Assembly: GCA_021732385.1 (NCBI GenBank)
Contig: JAKFVA010000011.1
Location: forward strand, 22,926 to 86,925
Length of the DNA stretch: 64,000 nt
DNA from: Burkholderiales bacterium
GTDB lineage: Bacteria > Pseudomonadota > Gammaproteobacteria > Burkholderiales > Burkholderiaceae_C
Direction: 5' to 3'
The notes beneath the pieces are model-generated. The model was not told the origin of the DNA. It ran no database searches and saw only the letters and a list, made by a program, of their open reading frames with translations. The position numbers and the translations under genes were made by a program. Each line of letters begins with the position of its first letter. Positions within the stretch are counted from its first letter, which is position 1. Of the stretch, positions 35,747 through 45,763 are shown one piece after another.

Positions 35747-37858
35747 TTACTCGGGAATCGTCAGGACATTGCTGCTGAAAGTAATGGCGTTGGCTGCGGT
35801 AGGTGCGGCCACGATGGGCGGCACGTTGGCCGCGGTAATGGCCGGTGCCGCGCCCGGTGTGCCGCCACGCGGTGTGGTACGCACCACCTGGCTGGGCGGC
35901 AGGGCTGCGCCGGTGCGCAGGTTGGCCAGCATCAGGTCCAGCGCCTGGATCAAATAGCGGTGCAGCGGCACATAGCGCGTGTCGTAACCGGCCAGCGCGG
36001 CGCTGCCGATAAAGGCGTCAAAGTGCTGGGCGTTGGTGACTTCGTAGTAATTCAGGCGGCTGTTCGCACCTTCAAGAATGCGGTTGTTGCCCACATACGG
36101 GCGCGAGCTGTGGTTCACCGGCACCAGCGCGTCGGAGCGGCCATGCACGATGATGGCGGGCCGCCCGCGCAGGTTGCCGGTCTGGCGCACCTGGGCAATG
36201 CTGGCTTGCGCGGCCAGCGCGGCGCTGTTGGTGGTGGTCACCAGGTTGCGCAGGCACAAAGCGCCGTCAAAGTTCAGGTCTTGCGCATTAGTAGAGGGCG
36301 AGATGGAATTGCCGTCGAGCACGGCACCGCCCACCGAATTGTTGTTGACGACATTGATGCCACCAGTAGGCGGTATGCCGTTGCCGCTGGCAAAAATTTG
36401 CATGGCTGAGGCGGTGGCCAGCGCGGTGGGTGTGCCGCCTGCATTGGTGGCGGCATAGCTGAAACCGCACAGGTTGTCGTTGACGCTGGCGCGCACATAG
36501 GTGTTGGCGTAAGTGATGCTAATCGCTGGTACAGCAAACACATAGTGCGAGGCTTGCAGCAAATCAGAATCAGTTTCTACCCCACCTGCACGCAGGCGTG
36601 CCAGCGATTCATCGGCCTGCGCGGCCAGTGTGTTGGCAGCCAGCAAACCATTGGCGCGCAGCGCGGCGCAACGGGCTCCGGCCCGAGGTGCGTTCAAAAA
36701 CGCCAGTGCGGGCGCGGCGCTGACCGAAGCCGCCAGAGCGGCGCAGGGCTGGTAGAGGTTGGCCAGGGTGTTGAAGTCCAGCAGGCTCAGAGCGTTGGAC
36801 GGCACCGTGGTGGCACCACGCCGAATGGTGAGCGCCGGGTTGGCGGCCACTTGCACCTGTGGCTCGGCCACGGCAATGCCGTCAATCAGGCCAGTGGTAT
36901 CGGCCTCGGCGGCGGCCAGCGCAGCGCCTGCACCGTTGGAAACACTGGACGCAATAACGATGGTGTTGTCAGAGCGAATGGTTTGCAGGCGTTGGCCGGC
37001 GCTGTTAACGGCGCCCAACTGCTCATTGAGAACAAAAAACGCAAACTGCACGGCTTGCAGCGTGTTTTGGCCCCAGTCGCGTTCGGGGTTGGTCTGCGAG
37101 TGCGCGTGCTTGAAGGCCCAGCGGTTGGGCGTGGCGGCATTGAAGGCGGTGCGTTGTGTGTCGTTCAAGGCGGCAGTGAACTGCGAAACGCCGGCCGCTG
37201 CGCTGGCAGCCACCAAGCGGCCGTCGATGCGGTTGACTTGGTTGGCGGTCAAATCGTGTGCGCCATTGCCCGTGCCTTTGTCGGTGTAGGCGACAGCGCA
37301 GCCGTTTTTCAGGCCCCATTCGCCTGATGTGCCGATGGCGCCGTAGACGCCGCGCGAACCACTGGAGGTGGCGGTGACGATGCAGGCCGCCGCCGGATTG
37401 AAGGTGGAAGGAACTTGCACCATCATGGTGACGTTCAGGCGGCCAGTGCCGTCGTCGGCGTACGCAATGTATTCGTCGCCGGCAATGCGGCCCTCGCCGG
37501 TGGTGGCAACACCAGCGGCATTCACATTGGGGCCGTAGAGCGTGCCAAAGCCGCCAGCAGGGGTTAGATCGAGCAGGGCGCGGTAATTGTTGTAGATGGC
37601 CCGTGTGCGCAGTTCTGCAGCGGTGGGGTTGCTGGCGTCGGCAAAGGCAGGCGCGGCGGCAGCCTGCAGACCGGTGCGGCCCAAGCCGCCAGTCAGCAAG
37701 TCGTTGCCAATGCCGTCATAAGCGGTGCGGGCTACAACGCCAGCTACAAAGCTGGGGCGAACATTGACAGGGTCTTGTGCCGGCGCAGGATCGCTCGATG
37801 AGCAGGCGCCTAAAACAGCCACGCAAGCCAGCGCAGCCGTTGAAAAAATGGGTTTCAT
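35747..37858 (-). CDS. 3-hydroxybutyrate oligomer hydrolase, putative lipoprotein
   Basis: This 703-residue protein has a lipoprotein signal (MKPIFSTAALACVAVLGACS, lipobox LGAC). The body matches D-(-)-3-hydroxybutyrate oligomer hydrolases: YNNYRALLDLTPAGGFGTLY, a serine nucleophile region VIASSVSNGAGAAL, IVHGRSDALVPVNHSSR and NAQHFDAFIG. It cleaves short hydroxybutyrate oligomers to monomers, which BdhA (at 1 kb) would oxidise. ATG 37858 has an AGGAGA ribosome site. As a lipoprotein it would act in the envelope, suggesting use of external or released oligomers. It is of usual length. Confidence 0.86.
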   Translation of the reverse strand: MKPIFSTAALACVAVLGACSSSDPAPAQDPVNVRPSFVAGVVARTAYDGIGNDLLTGGLGRTGLQAAAAPAFADASNPTAAELRTRAIYNNYRALLDLTPAGGFGTLYGPNVNAAGVATTGEGRIAGDEYIAYADDGTGRLNVTMMVQVPSTFNPAAACIVTATSSGSRGVYGAIGTSGEWGLKNGCAVAYTDKGTGNGAHDLTANQVNRIDGRLVAASAAAGVSQFTAALNDTQRTAFNAATPNRWAFKHAHSQTNPERDWGQNTLQAVQFAFFVLNEQLGAVNSAGQRLQTIRSDNTIVIASSVSNGAGAALAAAEADTTGLIDGIAVAEPQVQVAANPALTIRRGATTVPSNALSLLDFNTLANLYQPCAALAASVSAAPALAFLNAPRAGARCAALRANGLLAANTLAAQADESLARLRAGGVETDSDLLQASHYVFAVPAISITYANTYVRASVNDNLCGFSYAATNAGGTPTALATASAMQIFASGNGIPPTGGINVVNNNSVGGAVLDGNSISPSTNAQDLNFDGALCLRNLVTTTNSAALAAQASIAQVRQTGNLRGRPAIIVHGRSDALVPVNHSSRPYVGNNRILEGANSRLNYYEVTNAQHFDAFIGSAALAGYDTRYVPLHRYLIQALDLMLANLRTGAALPPSQVVRTTPRGGTPGAAPAITAANVPPIVAAPTAANAITFSSNVLTIPE

Positions 37859-37987
37859 CTTGTCTCCTGGTATTGTTATGAGGAGGCACGATAGTAGCCA
37901 CAAAGTGCATGCAAGAAAGGTCAGCGTAAGTAAATTTTGGTTGTGTTTAACCCCATTGACAAGCGTTGTAGCGGGTGCACTTGGCCG

Positions 37988-38782
37988 CTATGCGGCTTCC
38001 GCCATGCCGCCCACCACCTGGCTGAAACCGCCGTCTACGTAGGTGATTTCGGCGCTCACACCGGCTGCCAAGTCGCTTAGCAAAAACGCGGCGACGTTGC
38101 CCACATCGTCAATCGTCACGTTGCGGCGAATCGGCGCGGTCTCGGCGACCACGCTCAAAATCTTGCCAAAACCCTTGATACCGCTGGCCGCCAGAGTTTT
38201 GATCGGCCCTGCGCTGATGCCATTGGCGCGCAGCCCGCGCTGCTGGCTGCCCAGCGATTCAGCCAGGTAACGCACCGACGCTTCCAAAGACGCTTTGGCC
38301 AGGCCCATGGTGTTGTAGTTGGGCACGGTGCGCTCGGCGCCCAGGTAGGTGAGCGTGAGCAGCGCCGATTTGTCGTTCAAATAGGGCAGGGCGGCCTTGG
38401 CCATGGCGGGGAAGCTGTAGGCGCTGATGTCGTGCGCGATTTTGAAGCCTTCGCGTGAGAGGCCTTCCAAAAAGTCACCGGCAATCGCCTCGCGCGGCGC
38501 GTAGCCGATGCTGTGCACAAAGCCGTCGAATTGGGGCCAATGCTGCGACAGATCGGTGAAGAATTTTGCAATCTGCTCGTCGCTTGCCACGTCGCAGTCA
38601 AAAATCAGCGTGCTGCCAAAGTCGGCCGCAAATTCGGTGATGCGCTCCTTGAAACGCTCGCCCTGGTAGCTGAAAGCCAGTTCGGCCCCCTGCTGATGGC
38701 AGGCGCGGGCAATGCCGTACGCTATTGAGCGGTTTGAGAGCACGCCCGTGATCAACAGTTTTTTACCCGAGAGAAACCCCAT
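37988..38782 (-). CDS. fabI: enoyl-[acyl-carrier-protein] reductase FabI
   Basis: This 264-residue SDR-type enoyl reductase has [13 protein letters not shown] at the NADH-binding N-terminus, [16 protein letters not shown], and the catalytic Tyr and Lys in [14 protein letters not shown]. It performs the last reduction of each fatty acid elongation cycle and is the target of triclosan-type inhibitors. It is divergent from the yej operon with only 18 bp between starts. Confidence 0.95.
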   Translation of the reverse strand: MGFLSGKKLLITGVLSNRSIAYGIARACHQQGAELAFSYQGERFKERITEFAADFGSTLIFDCDVASDEQIAKFFTDLSQHWPQFDGFVHSIGYAPREAIAGDFLEGLSREGFKIAHDISAYSFPAMAKAALPYLNDKSALLTLTYLGAERTVPNYNTMGLAKASLEASVRYLAESLGSQQRGLRANGISAGPIKTLAASGIKGFGKILSVVAETAPIRRNVTIDDVGNVAAFLLSDLAAGVSAEITYVDGGFSQVVGGMAEAA

Positions 38783-38800
38783 GCCAGACTCCAGCCATAA

Positions 38801-40699
38801 ATGTTGCAGAATTGTCGCATGGGGTTAAATCATGTTTTGATAGCGCGATGCACAGCATTTGTCGTGGCATGGGCTGCTTTGGCCCCTGTAAATGCCTATG
38901 CGGCGCACGCTTACGCCCAGTTTGGCGACATCAAATACCCCGCTGGCTTTAGCCACTTCGACTATGCCAATCCCAATGCGCCCAAGGGCGGGCAAATCAC
39001 CCTGGTGCCGCCCACGCGCTTGTCCAACTTTGACAAATACAACCCCTATACCCTCAAGGGCAGCGCGCCGCCTGGCTTGTCGGGCCTGGTGTTCGAGACA
39101 CTGCTGACCGGCACGCTGGACGAGCCCACCACCTCATACGGCCTGCTGGCCGAAGACGTGACGCTGGCCCCCGACAAACTTTCGGCCGTGTTCCGTCTCA
39201 ACCCATTGGCCAAATTCCACAACGGCGACCCGGTGCTGGCACTTGATGTCAAACATTCGTTTGACCGCCTCACCAGCAAGGAAGCCGCGCCGCAGTTCCG
39301 CACGATTTTTGGCGAGATCAAGGGCGTTAGCGTGGTGGGTGAACGCAGCGTGCGCTTTGACTTCATGCGCGTCAATGCCGAGCTCCCGCTGATAGCGGGC
39401 AGCCTGCCAGTGTTCAGCCGCAAGTGGGGTGATGGAAAGCCGCTGGACAAAATCATCACCGATGTACCGTTGGGCACCGGCCCCTACAAAATTGGCAAGG
39501 TCAATTTCGGTAAAGACATCAGCTATCAGCGCGACCCGGCCTATTGGGCCAAAGACCTGAACGTGCGGCGCGGTCTGTACAACTTTGCGCAGATTCACTA
39601 CAAGATCTACAAAGACGGCACGGCGCAACAAGAGGCCTTCAAGGCGGGTGAGTTTGACTTGGTGCAGGTGTTCATTGCGCGCGACTGGGCCAAGGCTTAC
39701 CGCGGCAAGGCATTTGACTCGGGCCAGCTCATCCGCAAGGAATTTCAGCACGGCAACGCGGGCGACTTTCAGGGCTTTTTGCTCAACACCCGCAAGCCCC
39801 AACTGCAAGACGTGCGGGTGCGCCAGGCAATTGCCCTGGCGATGGATTTTGAGTGGCTCAACCGCCAGCTTTTCTACAACGCCTACACCCGTGTGCGCGG
39901 CTACTTTGTGGCCAGCGACTTTGAGGCCAAGGGCCTGCCGGATGCGGCTGAGATGGCGCTGCTGGCCAGTCTGCGCGATAAGCATCCCCAGTGGTTGGCC
40001 GCCGATGTGCTCTCCCAGCCCGTGCCACAAGCGCCCGCCACCAGCGAGCAAACCACCCTGCGCGACAACCTGCGCCAGGCCCGTGCGCTGCTGCAGGCCG
40101 CTGGCTGGGCCTACAAAGACGGCGCTTTGCGCAACGCCAAAGGCCAGGCCATGGAGCTTGAATTTTTGGACAGCGGCGGCTCCATGGGCCGGGTGGTGAC
40201 GCCGCTGGCGAAAAACCTGGAGAAGCTGGGCATCAAGGTCAACACCCGGGTGGTTGATTTTGCGGTGTACCAAAAGCGCATTGACGTGTTTGACTTTGAA
40301 GTCATCAGCACGCGCTGGGTTGGCAGCGAAGCGCCGGGCACCGAACTGCTCGAGCGCTTTGGCAGCAAGTCAGCCGACACCGAAGGCTCGGGCAATGTGG
40401 TGGGCGTAAAAAATCCGGTGGTCGATGCCCTGCTGGACCGCGTGGTGTCTGCGCAAACCCGCCCTGAACTGGTCGCCAGCGTGCGCGCCCTTGACCGCGT
40501 GCTGCGCCATGGCCACTACAACATTCCCCACTGGTACAGCGGTATTCACCGTGTGGCCTACCGCGCCGGGCGCTTTGAGCAGCCGGCAGTAACACCACGC
40601 TACTACCAGCCCGAAAGCTGGAGCACCGGCCTGTGGTGGGCCAGCCCGGCCAATCTGGCGGAAACCGCATCGCAGAACGCCCCCAGCAAAAAGCCCTGA
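38801..40699 (+). CDS. yejA: peptide ABC transporter substrate-binding protein (YejA-like)
   Basis: This 632-residue family 5 extracellular binding protein has an N-terminal signal peptide ending near NAYAAHA, then [25 protein letters not shown], a YejA hallmark. The family takes up oligopeptides and peptide antibiotics such as microcin C. ATG 38819 is an alternative start that gives a shorter, equally good signal; neither has a clear ribosome site. It leads the yejA-yejB-yejE-yejF operon. Confidence 0.87.
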   Translation: MLQNCRMGLNHVLIARCTAFVVAWAALAPVNAYAAHAYAQFGDIKYPAGFSHFDYANPNAPKGGQITLVPPTRLSNFDKYNPYTLKGSAPPGLSGLVFETLLTGTLDEPTTSYGLLAEDVTLAPDKLSAVFRLNPLAKFHNGDPVLALDVKHSFDRLTSKEAAPQFRTIFGEIKGVSVVGERSVRFDFMRVNAELPLIAGSLPVFSRKWGDGKPLDKIITDVPLGTGPYKIGKVNFGKDISYQRDPAYWAKDLNVRRGLYNFAQIHYKIYKDGTAQQEAFKAGEFDLVQVFIARDWAKAYRGKAFDSGQLIRKEFQHGNAGDFQGFLLNTRKPQLQDVRVRQAIALAMDFEWLNRQLFYNAYTRVRGYFVASDFEAKGLPDAAEMALLASLRDKHPQWLAADVLSQPVPQAPATSEQTTLRDNLRQARALLQAAGWAYKDGALRNAKGQAMELEFLDSGGSMGRVVTPLAKNLEKLGIKVNTRVVDFAVYQKRIDVFDFEVISTRWVGSEAPGTELLERFGSKSADTEGSGNVVGVKNPVVDALLDRVVSAQTRPELVASVRALDRVLRHGHYNIPHWYSGIHRVAYRAGRFEQPAVTPRYYQPESWSTGLWWASPANLAETASQNAPSKKP

Positions 40700-40713
40700 C
40701 CCGACAAACCGCC

Positions 40714-41748
40714 ATGTTTCTTTACATCGCCAAACGCCTTCTCTTGATGATTCCCACGCTGCTCGGGATTTTGCTGCTGACCTTTGCCGTGGTGCAGTTT
40801 GTGCCCGGCGGCCCGGTGGAGCAAATGGTGGCGCAATTGCAGGGGCGCGACAGCGGCGGCGAGGGCGCTGCCGCTGCGGGCGCAGGCTACCGTGGCCGAC
40901 AGGGTGTCGATGCCGCACGCATTGCCGAGATCAAAACACTCTACGGCTTTGACAAGCCGCCGCTGGAGCGTTTTTGGCAAATGCTGGGCCAGTTTGCGCG
41001 CTTTGATTTGGGCAAGAGTTTTTTCTACCCCAAAGACGTGTGGCAACTGGTGAAAGAAAAGCTGCCGGTGTCCATCACCCTGGGCTTGTGGACGTTCTTT
41101 TTAAGCTACCTCATCTCCATTCCCTTGGGCATTGCCAAGGCGGTGCGCGCGGGCAGCCGGTTTGACACGGTCACCAGCCTGCTGGTGCTGGTGGGCTATG
41201 CCATCCCCGGCTTTGTGCTGGGCGTGGCGCTGCTGGTGGTGTTTGGCGGGCAATTGCAGTGGTTTCCGCTGCGCGGCATCACGTCGAGCAACTGGGAGCA
41301 GCTCTCATGGGCTGGCAAAGTGGTGGATTATTTGTGGCACATAGCGCTGCCGGTGACGGCCAGTGTGCTGGGTGCATTTGCCGTCACCACCATCCTCACC
41401 AAAAACGCCTTTCTGGAAGAAATCCGCAAGAGCTATGTGCTTACCGCGCGCGCCAAGGGCCTCAGCGAGCGGCGCGTGCTCTACGGCCATGTGTTTCGCA
41501 ATGCGCTGATCCCCATCGTCACGGGTTTCCCGGCGGCGTTTATTGGCGCTTTTTTTGCGGGCTCGCTGCTGATTGAAACGCTTTTTTCATTGGACGGCCT
41601 GGGCTTGCTGAGTTACGAGAGCGTGATCCGGCGCGATTACCCGGTGGTGCTGGGCACGCTGTATCTGTTTACGCTGATTGGCTTGGTGACCAAGCTCATC
41701 AGCGACCTGTGCTACGTATGGGTTGACCCTAGAGTTAAGTTTGATTGA
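40714..41748 (+). CDS. yejB: peptide ABC transporter permease (YejB-like)
   Basis: This 344-residue inner-membrane permease has MFLYIAKRLLLMIPTLLGIL at the N-terminus and the coupling motif EEIRKSYVLTARAKGLSERR. It has six membrane helices, with a periplasmic loop carrying FDLGKSFFYPKDVW. ATG 40714 is the natural start. It overlaps yejE at the stop codon. Confidence 0.9.
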   Translation: MFLYIAKRLLLMIPTLLGILLLTFAVVQFVPGGPVEQMVAQLQGRDSGGEGAAAAGAGYRGRQGVDAARIAEIKTLYGFDKPPLERFWQMLGQFARFDLGKSFFYPKDVWQLVKEKLPVSITLGLWTFFLSYLISIPLGIAKAVRAGSRFDTVTSLLVLVGYAIPGFVLGVALLVVFGGQLQWFPLRGITSSNWEQLSWAGKVVDYLWHIALPVTASVLGAFAVTTILTKNAFLEEIRKSYVLTARAKGLSERRVLYGHVFRNALIPIVTGFPAAFIGAFFAGSLLIETLFSLDGLGLLSYESVIRRDYPVVLGTLYLFTLIGLVTKLISDLCYVWVDPRVKFD

Positions 41749-42896
41749 TGGCCAGCGTTTCCCTGTCTCCCTCAAAACGCGCCTGGCTGCGCTTCAAACG
41801 CAGCCGCCTGGGCTATTGGAGCCTGCTGATTTTTTGCGTGCTGTTTGTCATTAGCCTGGCGGCAGAACTGGTGTCCAACGACAAACCGCTGGTGGCCCGC
41901 TACAACGGCCAGTGGTACCTGCCCATCCTCAGTAGCGTGCCCGAAACCGCCTTTGGCGGGGATTTTCAAACCCCCACGGATTACCTGGACCCCTTCATTC
42001 AGCAGCAGTTTGCCAAGCCCGGCAACTTTGCGCTTTATCCGCTTAACCCCAGCCACCACAGCACGCTGAACTACTTTGCCAAAGAGCCGCACCCCTCGGG
42101 CCCCTCTAAGCAAAACTGGCTGGGCACCGACGACCGCGGGCGTGACGTGGCGGCGCGGCTGCTCTACGGTTTTCGCGTATCGGCCCTGTTTGCGCTGGCA
42201 CTCACGTTGATCGGTGTGCTGCTGGGCATCATCACCGGGGCAGTGCAAGGCTATTTTGGTGGCCGCATTGACTTGACGTTTCAGCGCTTTATTGAAGTCT
42301 GGGGCTCCATGCCCGAGCTGTATTTGCTGATTATTTTTGCCGCGGTGTTTGAGCCCAGCGTCGGCTTGCTGCTCATCTTGCTCAGCCTGTTTGGCTGGAT
42401 GGGGTTGAGTGACTATGTGCGCGCTGAATTTCTGCGCAACCGCCAGTTGGACTACGTGCGTGCCGCCCGCGCCATGGGCCTTGGCCATTGGCAAATCATC
42501 TGGCGGCATGTGCTGCCCAACAGCCTGACGCCGGTGGTCACGTTTTTGCCGTTTCGCATGAGCGCTGCTATTTTGGCGTTGACCAGCCTCGATTTTCTGG
42601 GCCTGGGTGTGCCGCCCGGCACGCCCAGCCTGGGCGAACTGCTGGCGCAGGGCAAAAACAATATTGATGCCTGGTGGATATCGCTGTCCACCTTTGCGGT
42701 GCTGGTGGTGACGCTGCTGCTTTTGACCTTTATGGGCGACGCGTTGCGCGATGCCCTTGATCCGCGCAAGGCGGATCAAGTCGATGCCAATTCGGGCAAA
42801 GCCGACCAAGTGCCGAGCGACCCGCGCAAAACCAACCAAGTGGCCGATCTGCGCAAAACCGATCACCCGACTGATTTGCAGGGGGTGGATTTGTGA
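41748..42896 (+). CDS. yejE: peptide ABC transporter permease (YejE-like) with repetitive C-terminus
   Basis: This 382-residue permease has the N-terminal helix WSLLIFCVLFVISLAAELVS, the periplasmic stretch NWLGTDDRGRDVAARLLYGF and the coupling loop RQLDYVRAARAMGLGHW. The family normally stops shortly after DALRDALDPRK. Here about 40 more residues follow, built from degenerate units such as KADQV and RKTNQVADLRKTD, encoded by an imperfect tandem repeat (about 42765-42880). The tail is probably harmless. It overlaps yejF by four bases. Confidence 0.88.
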   Translation: MASVSLSPSKRAWLRFKRSRLGYWSLLIFCVLFVISLAAELVSNDKPLVARYNGQWYLPILSSVPETAFGGDFQTPTDYLDPFIQQQFAKPGNFALYPLNPSHHSTLNYFAKEPHPSGPSKQNWLGTDDRGRDVAARLLYGFRVSALFALALTLIGVLLGIITGAVQGYFGGRIDLTFQRFIEVWGSMPELYLLIIFAAVFEPSVGLLLILLSLFGWMGLSDYVRAEFLRNRQLDYVRAARAMGLGHWQIIWRHVLPNSLTPVVTFLPFRMSAAILALTSLDFLGLGVPPGTPSLGELLAQGKNNIDAWWISLSTFAVLVVTLLLLTFMGDALRDALDPRKADQVDANSGKADQVPSDPRKTNQVADLRKTDHPTDLQGVDL

Positions 42897-44494
42897 GCGC
42901 CTTGCTCAAAGTCAGCGGTTTGACCGTTGCCTTTAACCAGCAGCCGGTTGTGCATGGCATCAACTTTGCCATTCACCCCGGTGAAAAGCTCGCGCTGGTG
43001 GGCGAATCCGGCTCGGGTAAAACCGTCACCGCGCTGTCTTTGCTGCGCCTGGTGCAAAACGCGCAGATCAGCGGCTCGGCGCAATTCAATGGACGCGATT
43101 TGCTGCAACTGTCTGAGCATGAACTGCGCGGCGTGCGCGGCCAAGACATCGCCTTTATCTTCCAGGAGCCGATGACGGCGCTCAATCCTTTGATGACGGT
43201 GGGCGCGCAGATTGCCGAAGTGATTGAGCTGAAACAGGGCCTGGCAAAGGCAGGGTGTGCGCTGGCAGCTATTAAATTACTGGCAGACACCGGCATCCCC
43301 GAGCCCGAGCGCCGGGCGCAGTGCTACCCGCACCAATTGAGTGGCGGCCAGCGCCAGCGCGCCATGATTGCCATGGCCCTGGCTTGCAAACCCAAGCTGC
43401 TGCTGGCCGACGAACCCACCACCGCACTCGACGTAACCCTGCGCGCGCAGATTCTGGAACTGCTGGCCGACCTGCAGCGCCAAAACGGCATGGCCGTGCT
43501 CTTGATTACCCACGACCTGAACCTGGTGCGCCGCTTTGCCGACCGCGTGGCGGTCATGGAAAACGGCCACCTGGTGGAACAAGGCGCGGTTGCCGAGGTG
43601 TTTGCCAACCCGCAGCACCCCTACACCCGCAAGCTGATGGACAGCAAGCCGGTGCGCGATGTGGTGGAGCAGGGCGCTGCAGCGGGCACGCACAGCAAGA
43701 CCTTGGTGCAAGCCAACGCCCTGCGCATCAGCTACCCCGTAGCGCGCCCTGGCCTGGCGGGCTGGTTCAAGAAAGCCGAATTTGTGGCCGTGCAGCAGGC
43801 CAGCTTTGCGTTGCAAAGCGGCCAAACCCTGGGCGTTATCGGTGAGTCGGGTTCGGGCAAATCCACCCTGGCATTGGCCACCTTGAATTTGATGCCTTTT
43901 CAGGGCGAGTTGGCGGTGATGGGCCAGCCCTGGAGCCGCAGCCCCGCGCAAAACAAGCCGCTGCGCCGCGCCGTGCAAGTGGTGTTCCAAGACCCGTTCT
44001 CTTCCCTGTCGCCGCGCCTGACGGTGGAAGAAATTGTGGGCGAGGGCGTGCAGGTGCATGAGCCGCAATTGCCGCTGCCGCAGCGGCGTGAGCGGGTGCT
44101 GGCCGCACTGGCGGAAGTGGGTTTGAGCGAGCGCGTCTTTCCCAATCTGCTGCAACGCTACCCGCATGAATTCTCTGGCGGCCAGCGCCAGCGCATGGCA
44201 ATTGCCCGCGCACTCATCGTGCAACCGCAAGTGCTGGTGCTGGACGAGCCCACCAGCGCGCTGGATGTGACGATTCAAAAACAGGTGCTGCAACTCTTGC
44301 AGCGCCTGCAACGCGAGCGCGGCTTGAGCTTTCTGCTCATCACCCACGATGTGGATGTGATCCGCGCCATGGCGCACCATGTGATGGTGATGAAAGACGG
44401 CGAGGTGGTGGAAACAGGCAGCGTGCAGCAGGTGCTGGATGCGCCGCAGCACCCGTACACGCAGCGGCTGGTGGCGGCTGCGCCGGGGGATTGA
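42893..44494 (+). CDS. yejF: peptide ABC transporter ATP-binding protein, two ATPase domains (YejF-like)
   Basis: This 533-residue protein has two ABC domains: first Walker [13 protein letters not shown] and signature [16 protein letters not shown]; second [12 protein letters not shown] and [16 protein letters not shown], each with a Walker B ([12 protein letters not shown] and [12 protein letters not shown]). It powers the YejABE importer. The GTG start overlaps the yejE stop. No terminator follows; a 214-bp AT-richer gap separates it from the next gene. Confidence 0.92.
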   Translation: MSALLKVSGLTVAFNQQPVVHGINFAIHPGEKLALVGESGSGKTVTALSLLRLVQNAQISGSAQFNGRDLLQLSEHELRGVRGQDIAFIFQEPMTALNPLMTVGAQIAEVIELKQGLAKAGCALAAIKLLADTGIPEPERRAQCYPHQLSGGQRQRAMIAMALACKPKLLLADEPTTALDVTLRAQILELLADLQRQNGMAVLLITHDLNLVRRFADRVAVMENGHLVEQGAVAEVFANPQHPYTRKLMDSKPVRDVVEQGAAAGTHSKTLVQANALRISYPVARPGLAGWFKKAEFVAVQQASFALQSGQTLGVIGESGSGKSTLALATLNLMPFQGELAVMGQPWSRSPAQNKPLRRAVQVVFQDPFSSLSPRLTVEEIVGEGVQVHEPQLPLPQRRERVLAALAEVGLSERVFPNLLQRYPHEFSGGQRQRMAIARALIVQPQVLVLDEPTSALDVTIQKQVLQLLQRLQRERGLSFLLITHDVDVIRAMAHHVMVMKDGEVVETGSVQQVLDAPQHPYTQRLVAAAPGD

Positions 44495-44685
44495 GTTGGG
44501 TGATGGTGTCGTGAGAAGCGAAAAGCGTAGAGCGAAGTGTAAAAATGGTGGGTTATAAATTTTGATGCGTGCGGTGTTTGGTGCTATTTTTAATGAAGCG
44601 GCTTAGCCATAGCGATGAGAGCTTATGCTGAAATTTAGTGTTCTTTTTACAGTTTTATGTCGCAGGGGTTTGCGGTATAAATTAT

Positions 44686-45297
44686 GTTAGCCGTCTAACT
44701 CGCTTCGAATGGCCTCTCTTGCGTCGCTGCTCACCGAAGTTCGCGCCTGCGTACTTTGCGCCGAGCACTTGCCACTTGGCCCACGCCCAGTTGTCCAAAT
44801 ACACCCGTTAGCCCGCGTCCTCATCGCGGGTCAAGCGCCAGGCAGAAAGGTTCACGAAACGGGCGTGCCGTTCAACGACGCGAGCGGCGATAGACTTCGC
44901 TCTTGGTTGGGCATTTCGCGCGAGGTGTTCTACGACGCCAAGCAAATAGCCATTTTGCCAATGGGCTTTTGCTTTCCCGGAACAAGCAAGTCCGGCGATC
45001 TGCCACCACGCTCTGAATGCGCACCAGCCTGGAGAGAGGCGTTGTTGTCGCGGTTGAAAGGCCTTCAACTCACTTTGGTCATCGGCCAATATGCGCAGGA
45101 GTATCACCTTCCGAATGATGGTGCGTCACTCACCCAAACGGTTCAAGCCTGGCGGAAAAACTGGCCACACACCGTTCCATTGCCGCACCCAAGTCCGCGA
45201 AACAACCTTTGGCTAAGGCGCAATCCATGGTTCGAAGAAGAACTCGTTCCTATTCTTCGAACCCGAGTGTCGGAGGTACTCACACATGACGGCTAAC
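44686..45297 (+). other. possible integron gene cassette remnant
   Basis: The 7-mer GTTAGCC (44686-44692) lies 16 bp before the UDG-like gene. Its exact complement GGCTAAC (45291-45297) contains that gene's stop codon. Complementary GTTRRRY-like and RYYYAAC-like core sites with the stop in the second one are typical of integron cassettes. After GGCTAAC comes CCCCTC and then GTTAAACGTTGAGG, resembling a shortened attC end. No integron integrase is in the window. This is inference from pattern only. Confidence 0.4.
44709..45296 (+). CDS. uracil-DNA glycosylase family protein
   Basis: This 195-residue protein of the UDG superfamily (small, DUF-type branch) has an N-terminal Cys pair (RACVLCAEHLP), the motif LIAGQAPGRKVHETGVPFND (GQAPG loop for uracil recognition), and LPHPSPRNNLWLRRNPWFEEE as the C-terminal catalytic/intercalation loop. 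It may remove uracil from DNA or a related lesion, or be a diverged non-enzymatic member. The upstream region is AT-rich and the gene is between core operons without relatives, so it may be acquired. Confidence 0.75.
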   Translation: MASLASLLTEVRACVLCAEHLPLGPRPVVQIHPLARVLIAGQAPGRKVHETGVPFNDASGDRLRSWLGISREVFYDAKQIAILPMGFCFPGTSKSGDLPPRSECAPAWREALLSRLKGLQLTLVIGQYAQEYHLPNDGASLTQTVQAWRKNWPHTVPLPHPSPRNNLWLRRNPWFEEELVPILRTRVSEVLTHDG

Positions 45298-45378
45298 CCC
45301 CTCATGTTAAACGTTGAGGCTGTAAAAAAACACCTCTGGCATGCCGCTTGTAATCTCCGTTGGTAAGGAGACTGCACC

Positions 45379-45459
45379 ATGGCCCGCTACAAACCCCAAG
45401 ACCACAACAGCCTCTTGTTGCCGGTGGTCTTGTCTGAGCAAATCATCCCCGGCAGCTTC
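45379..45459 (+). mobile_element. IS1182-family transposase N-terminal remnant
   Basis: The first 27 residues (MARYKPQDHNSLLLPVVLSE, then QIIPGSF) read like the start of IS1182-family transposases, which typically open MARYKP and continue to an IxPGxF motif. The similarity stops at 45459. The remainder of the transposase is absent. The 75 bp upstream may be the element's left end, but its terminal repeat cannot be fixed. Confidence 0.6.
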
Positions 45460-45693
45460 AACACGCAGTGGAGCCTGTACTGCATGGTGCACAACCTGTC
45501 TTTCGAGCGGGGTGTTTCTGCCATGGCCGCCTGGCGCGAGCATCTCGCGCTTACGCAAGCAGAGGTCGCAAGCAGGATAGGTATCACCCAAGCCGCTTAC
45601 GCTCAAATGGAGCGTGTCAAACAACCCCGCAAAGCCACGCTGGGAAAAGTTGCTTCAGCGCTAGGGCTGGAGGTTGAGCAACTGCGTTGGTAG
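45379..45693 (+). CDS. chimeric small protein: transposase start fused to XRE helix-turn-helix
   Basis: The 104-residue frame joins a transposase-like N-terminus (residues 1-27) to a C-terminal XRE/HTH domain (MAAWREHLALTQAEVASRIG, then ITQAAYAQMERVKQ and LGKVASALGLEVEQLRW), of the type seen in antitoxin-like regulators. The Met at 45523 could start a minimal HTH protein of 56 residues. Whether the fused frame is expressed is unknown; it may be a remnant created by an IS insertion and deletion upstream of an old HTH gene. Confidence 0.6.
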   Translation: MARYKPQDHNSLLLPVVLSEQIIPGSFNTQWSLYCMVHNLSFERGVSAMAAWREHLALTQAEVASRIGITQAAYAQMERVKQPRKATLGKVASALGLEVEQLRW

Positions 45694-45763
45694 GCGCTGC
45701 GCCTGCGTGGGTTGGTGCCTGCGCAGCGCAACGGATGAAACTACGGCTAAACCGCTCCCAAAA

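Noticed and set aside
43277..44452. 391-residue minus-strand frame under yejF
   Set aside because: It is opposite a gene with clear ABC motifs; the composition is His/Gln-rich shadow sequence.
44495..44685. A further MITE copy (a CATAGCG match near 44609)
   Set aside because: Only the 7-base motif matches; the rest of the element is not recognisable. I see no gene in this AT-rich gap.
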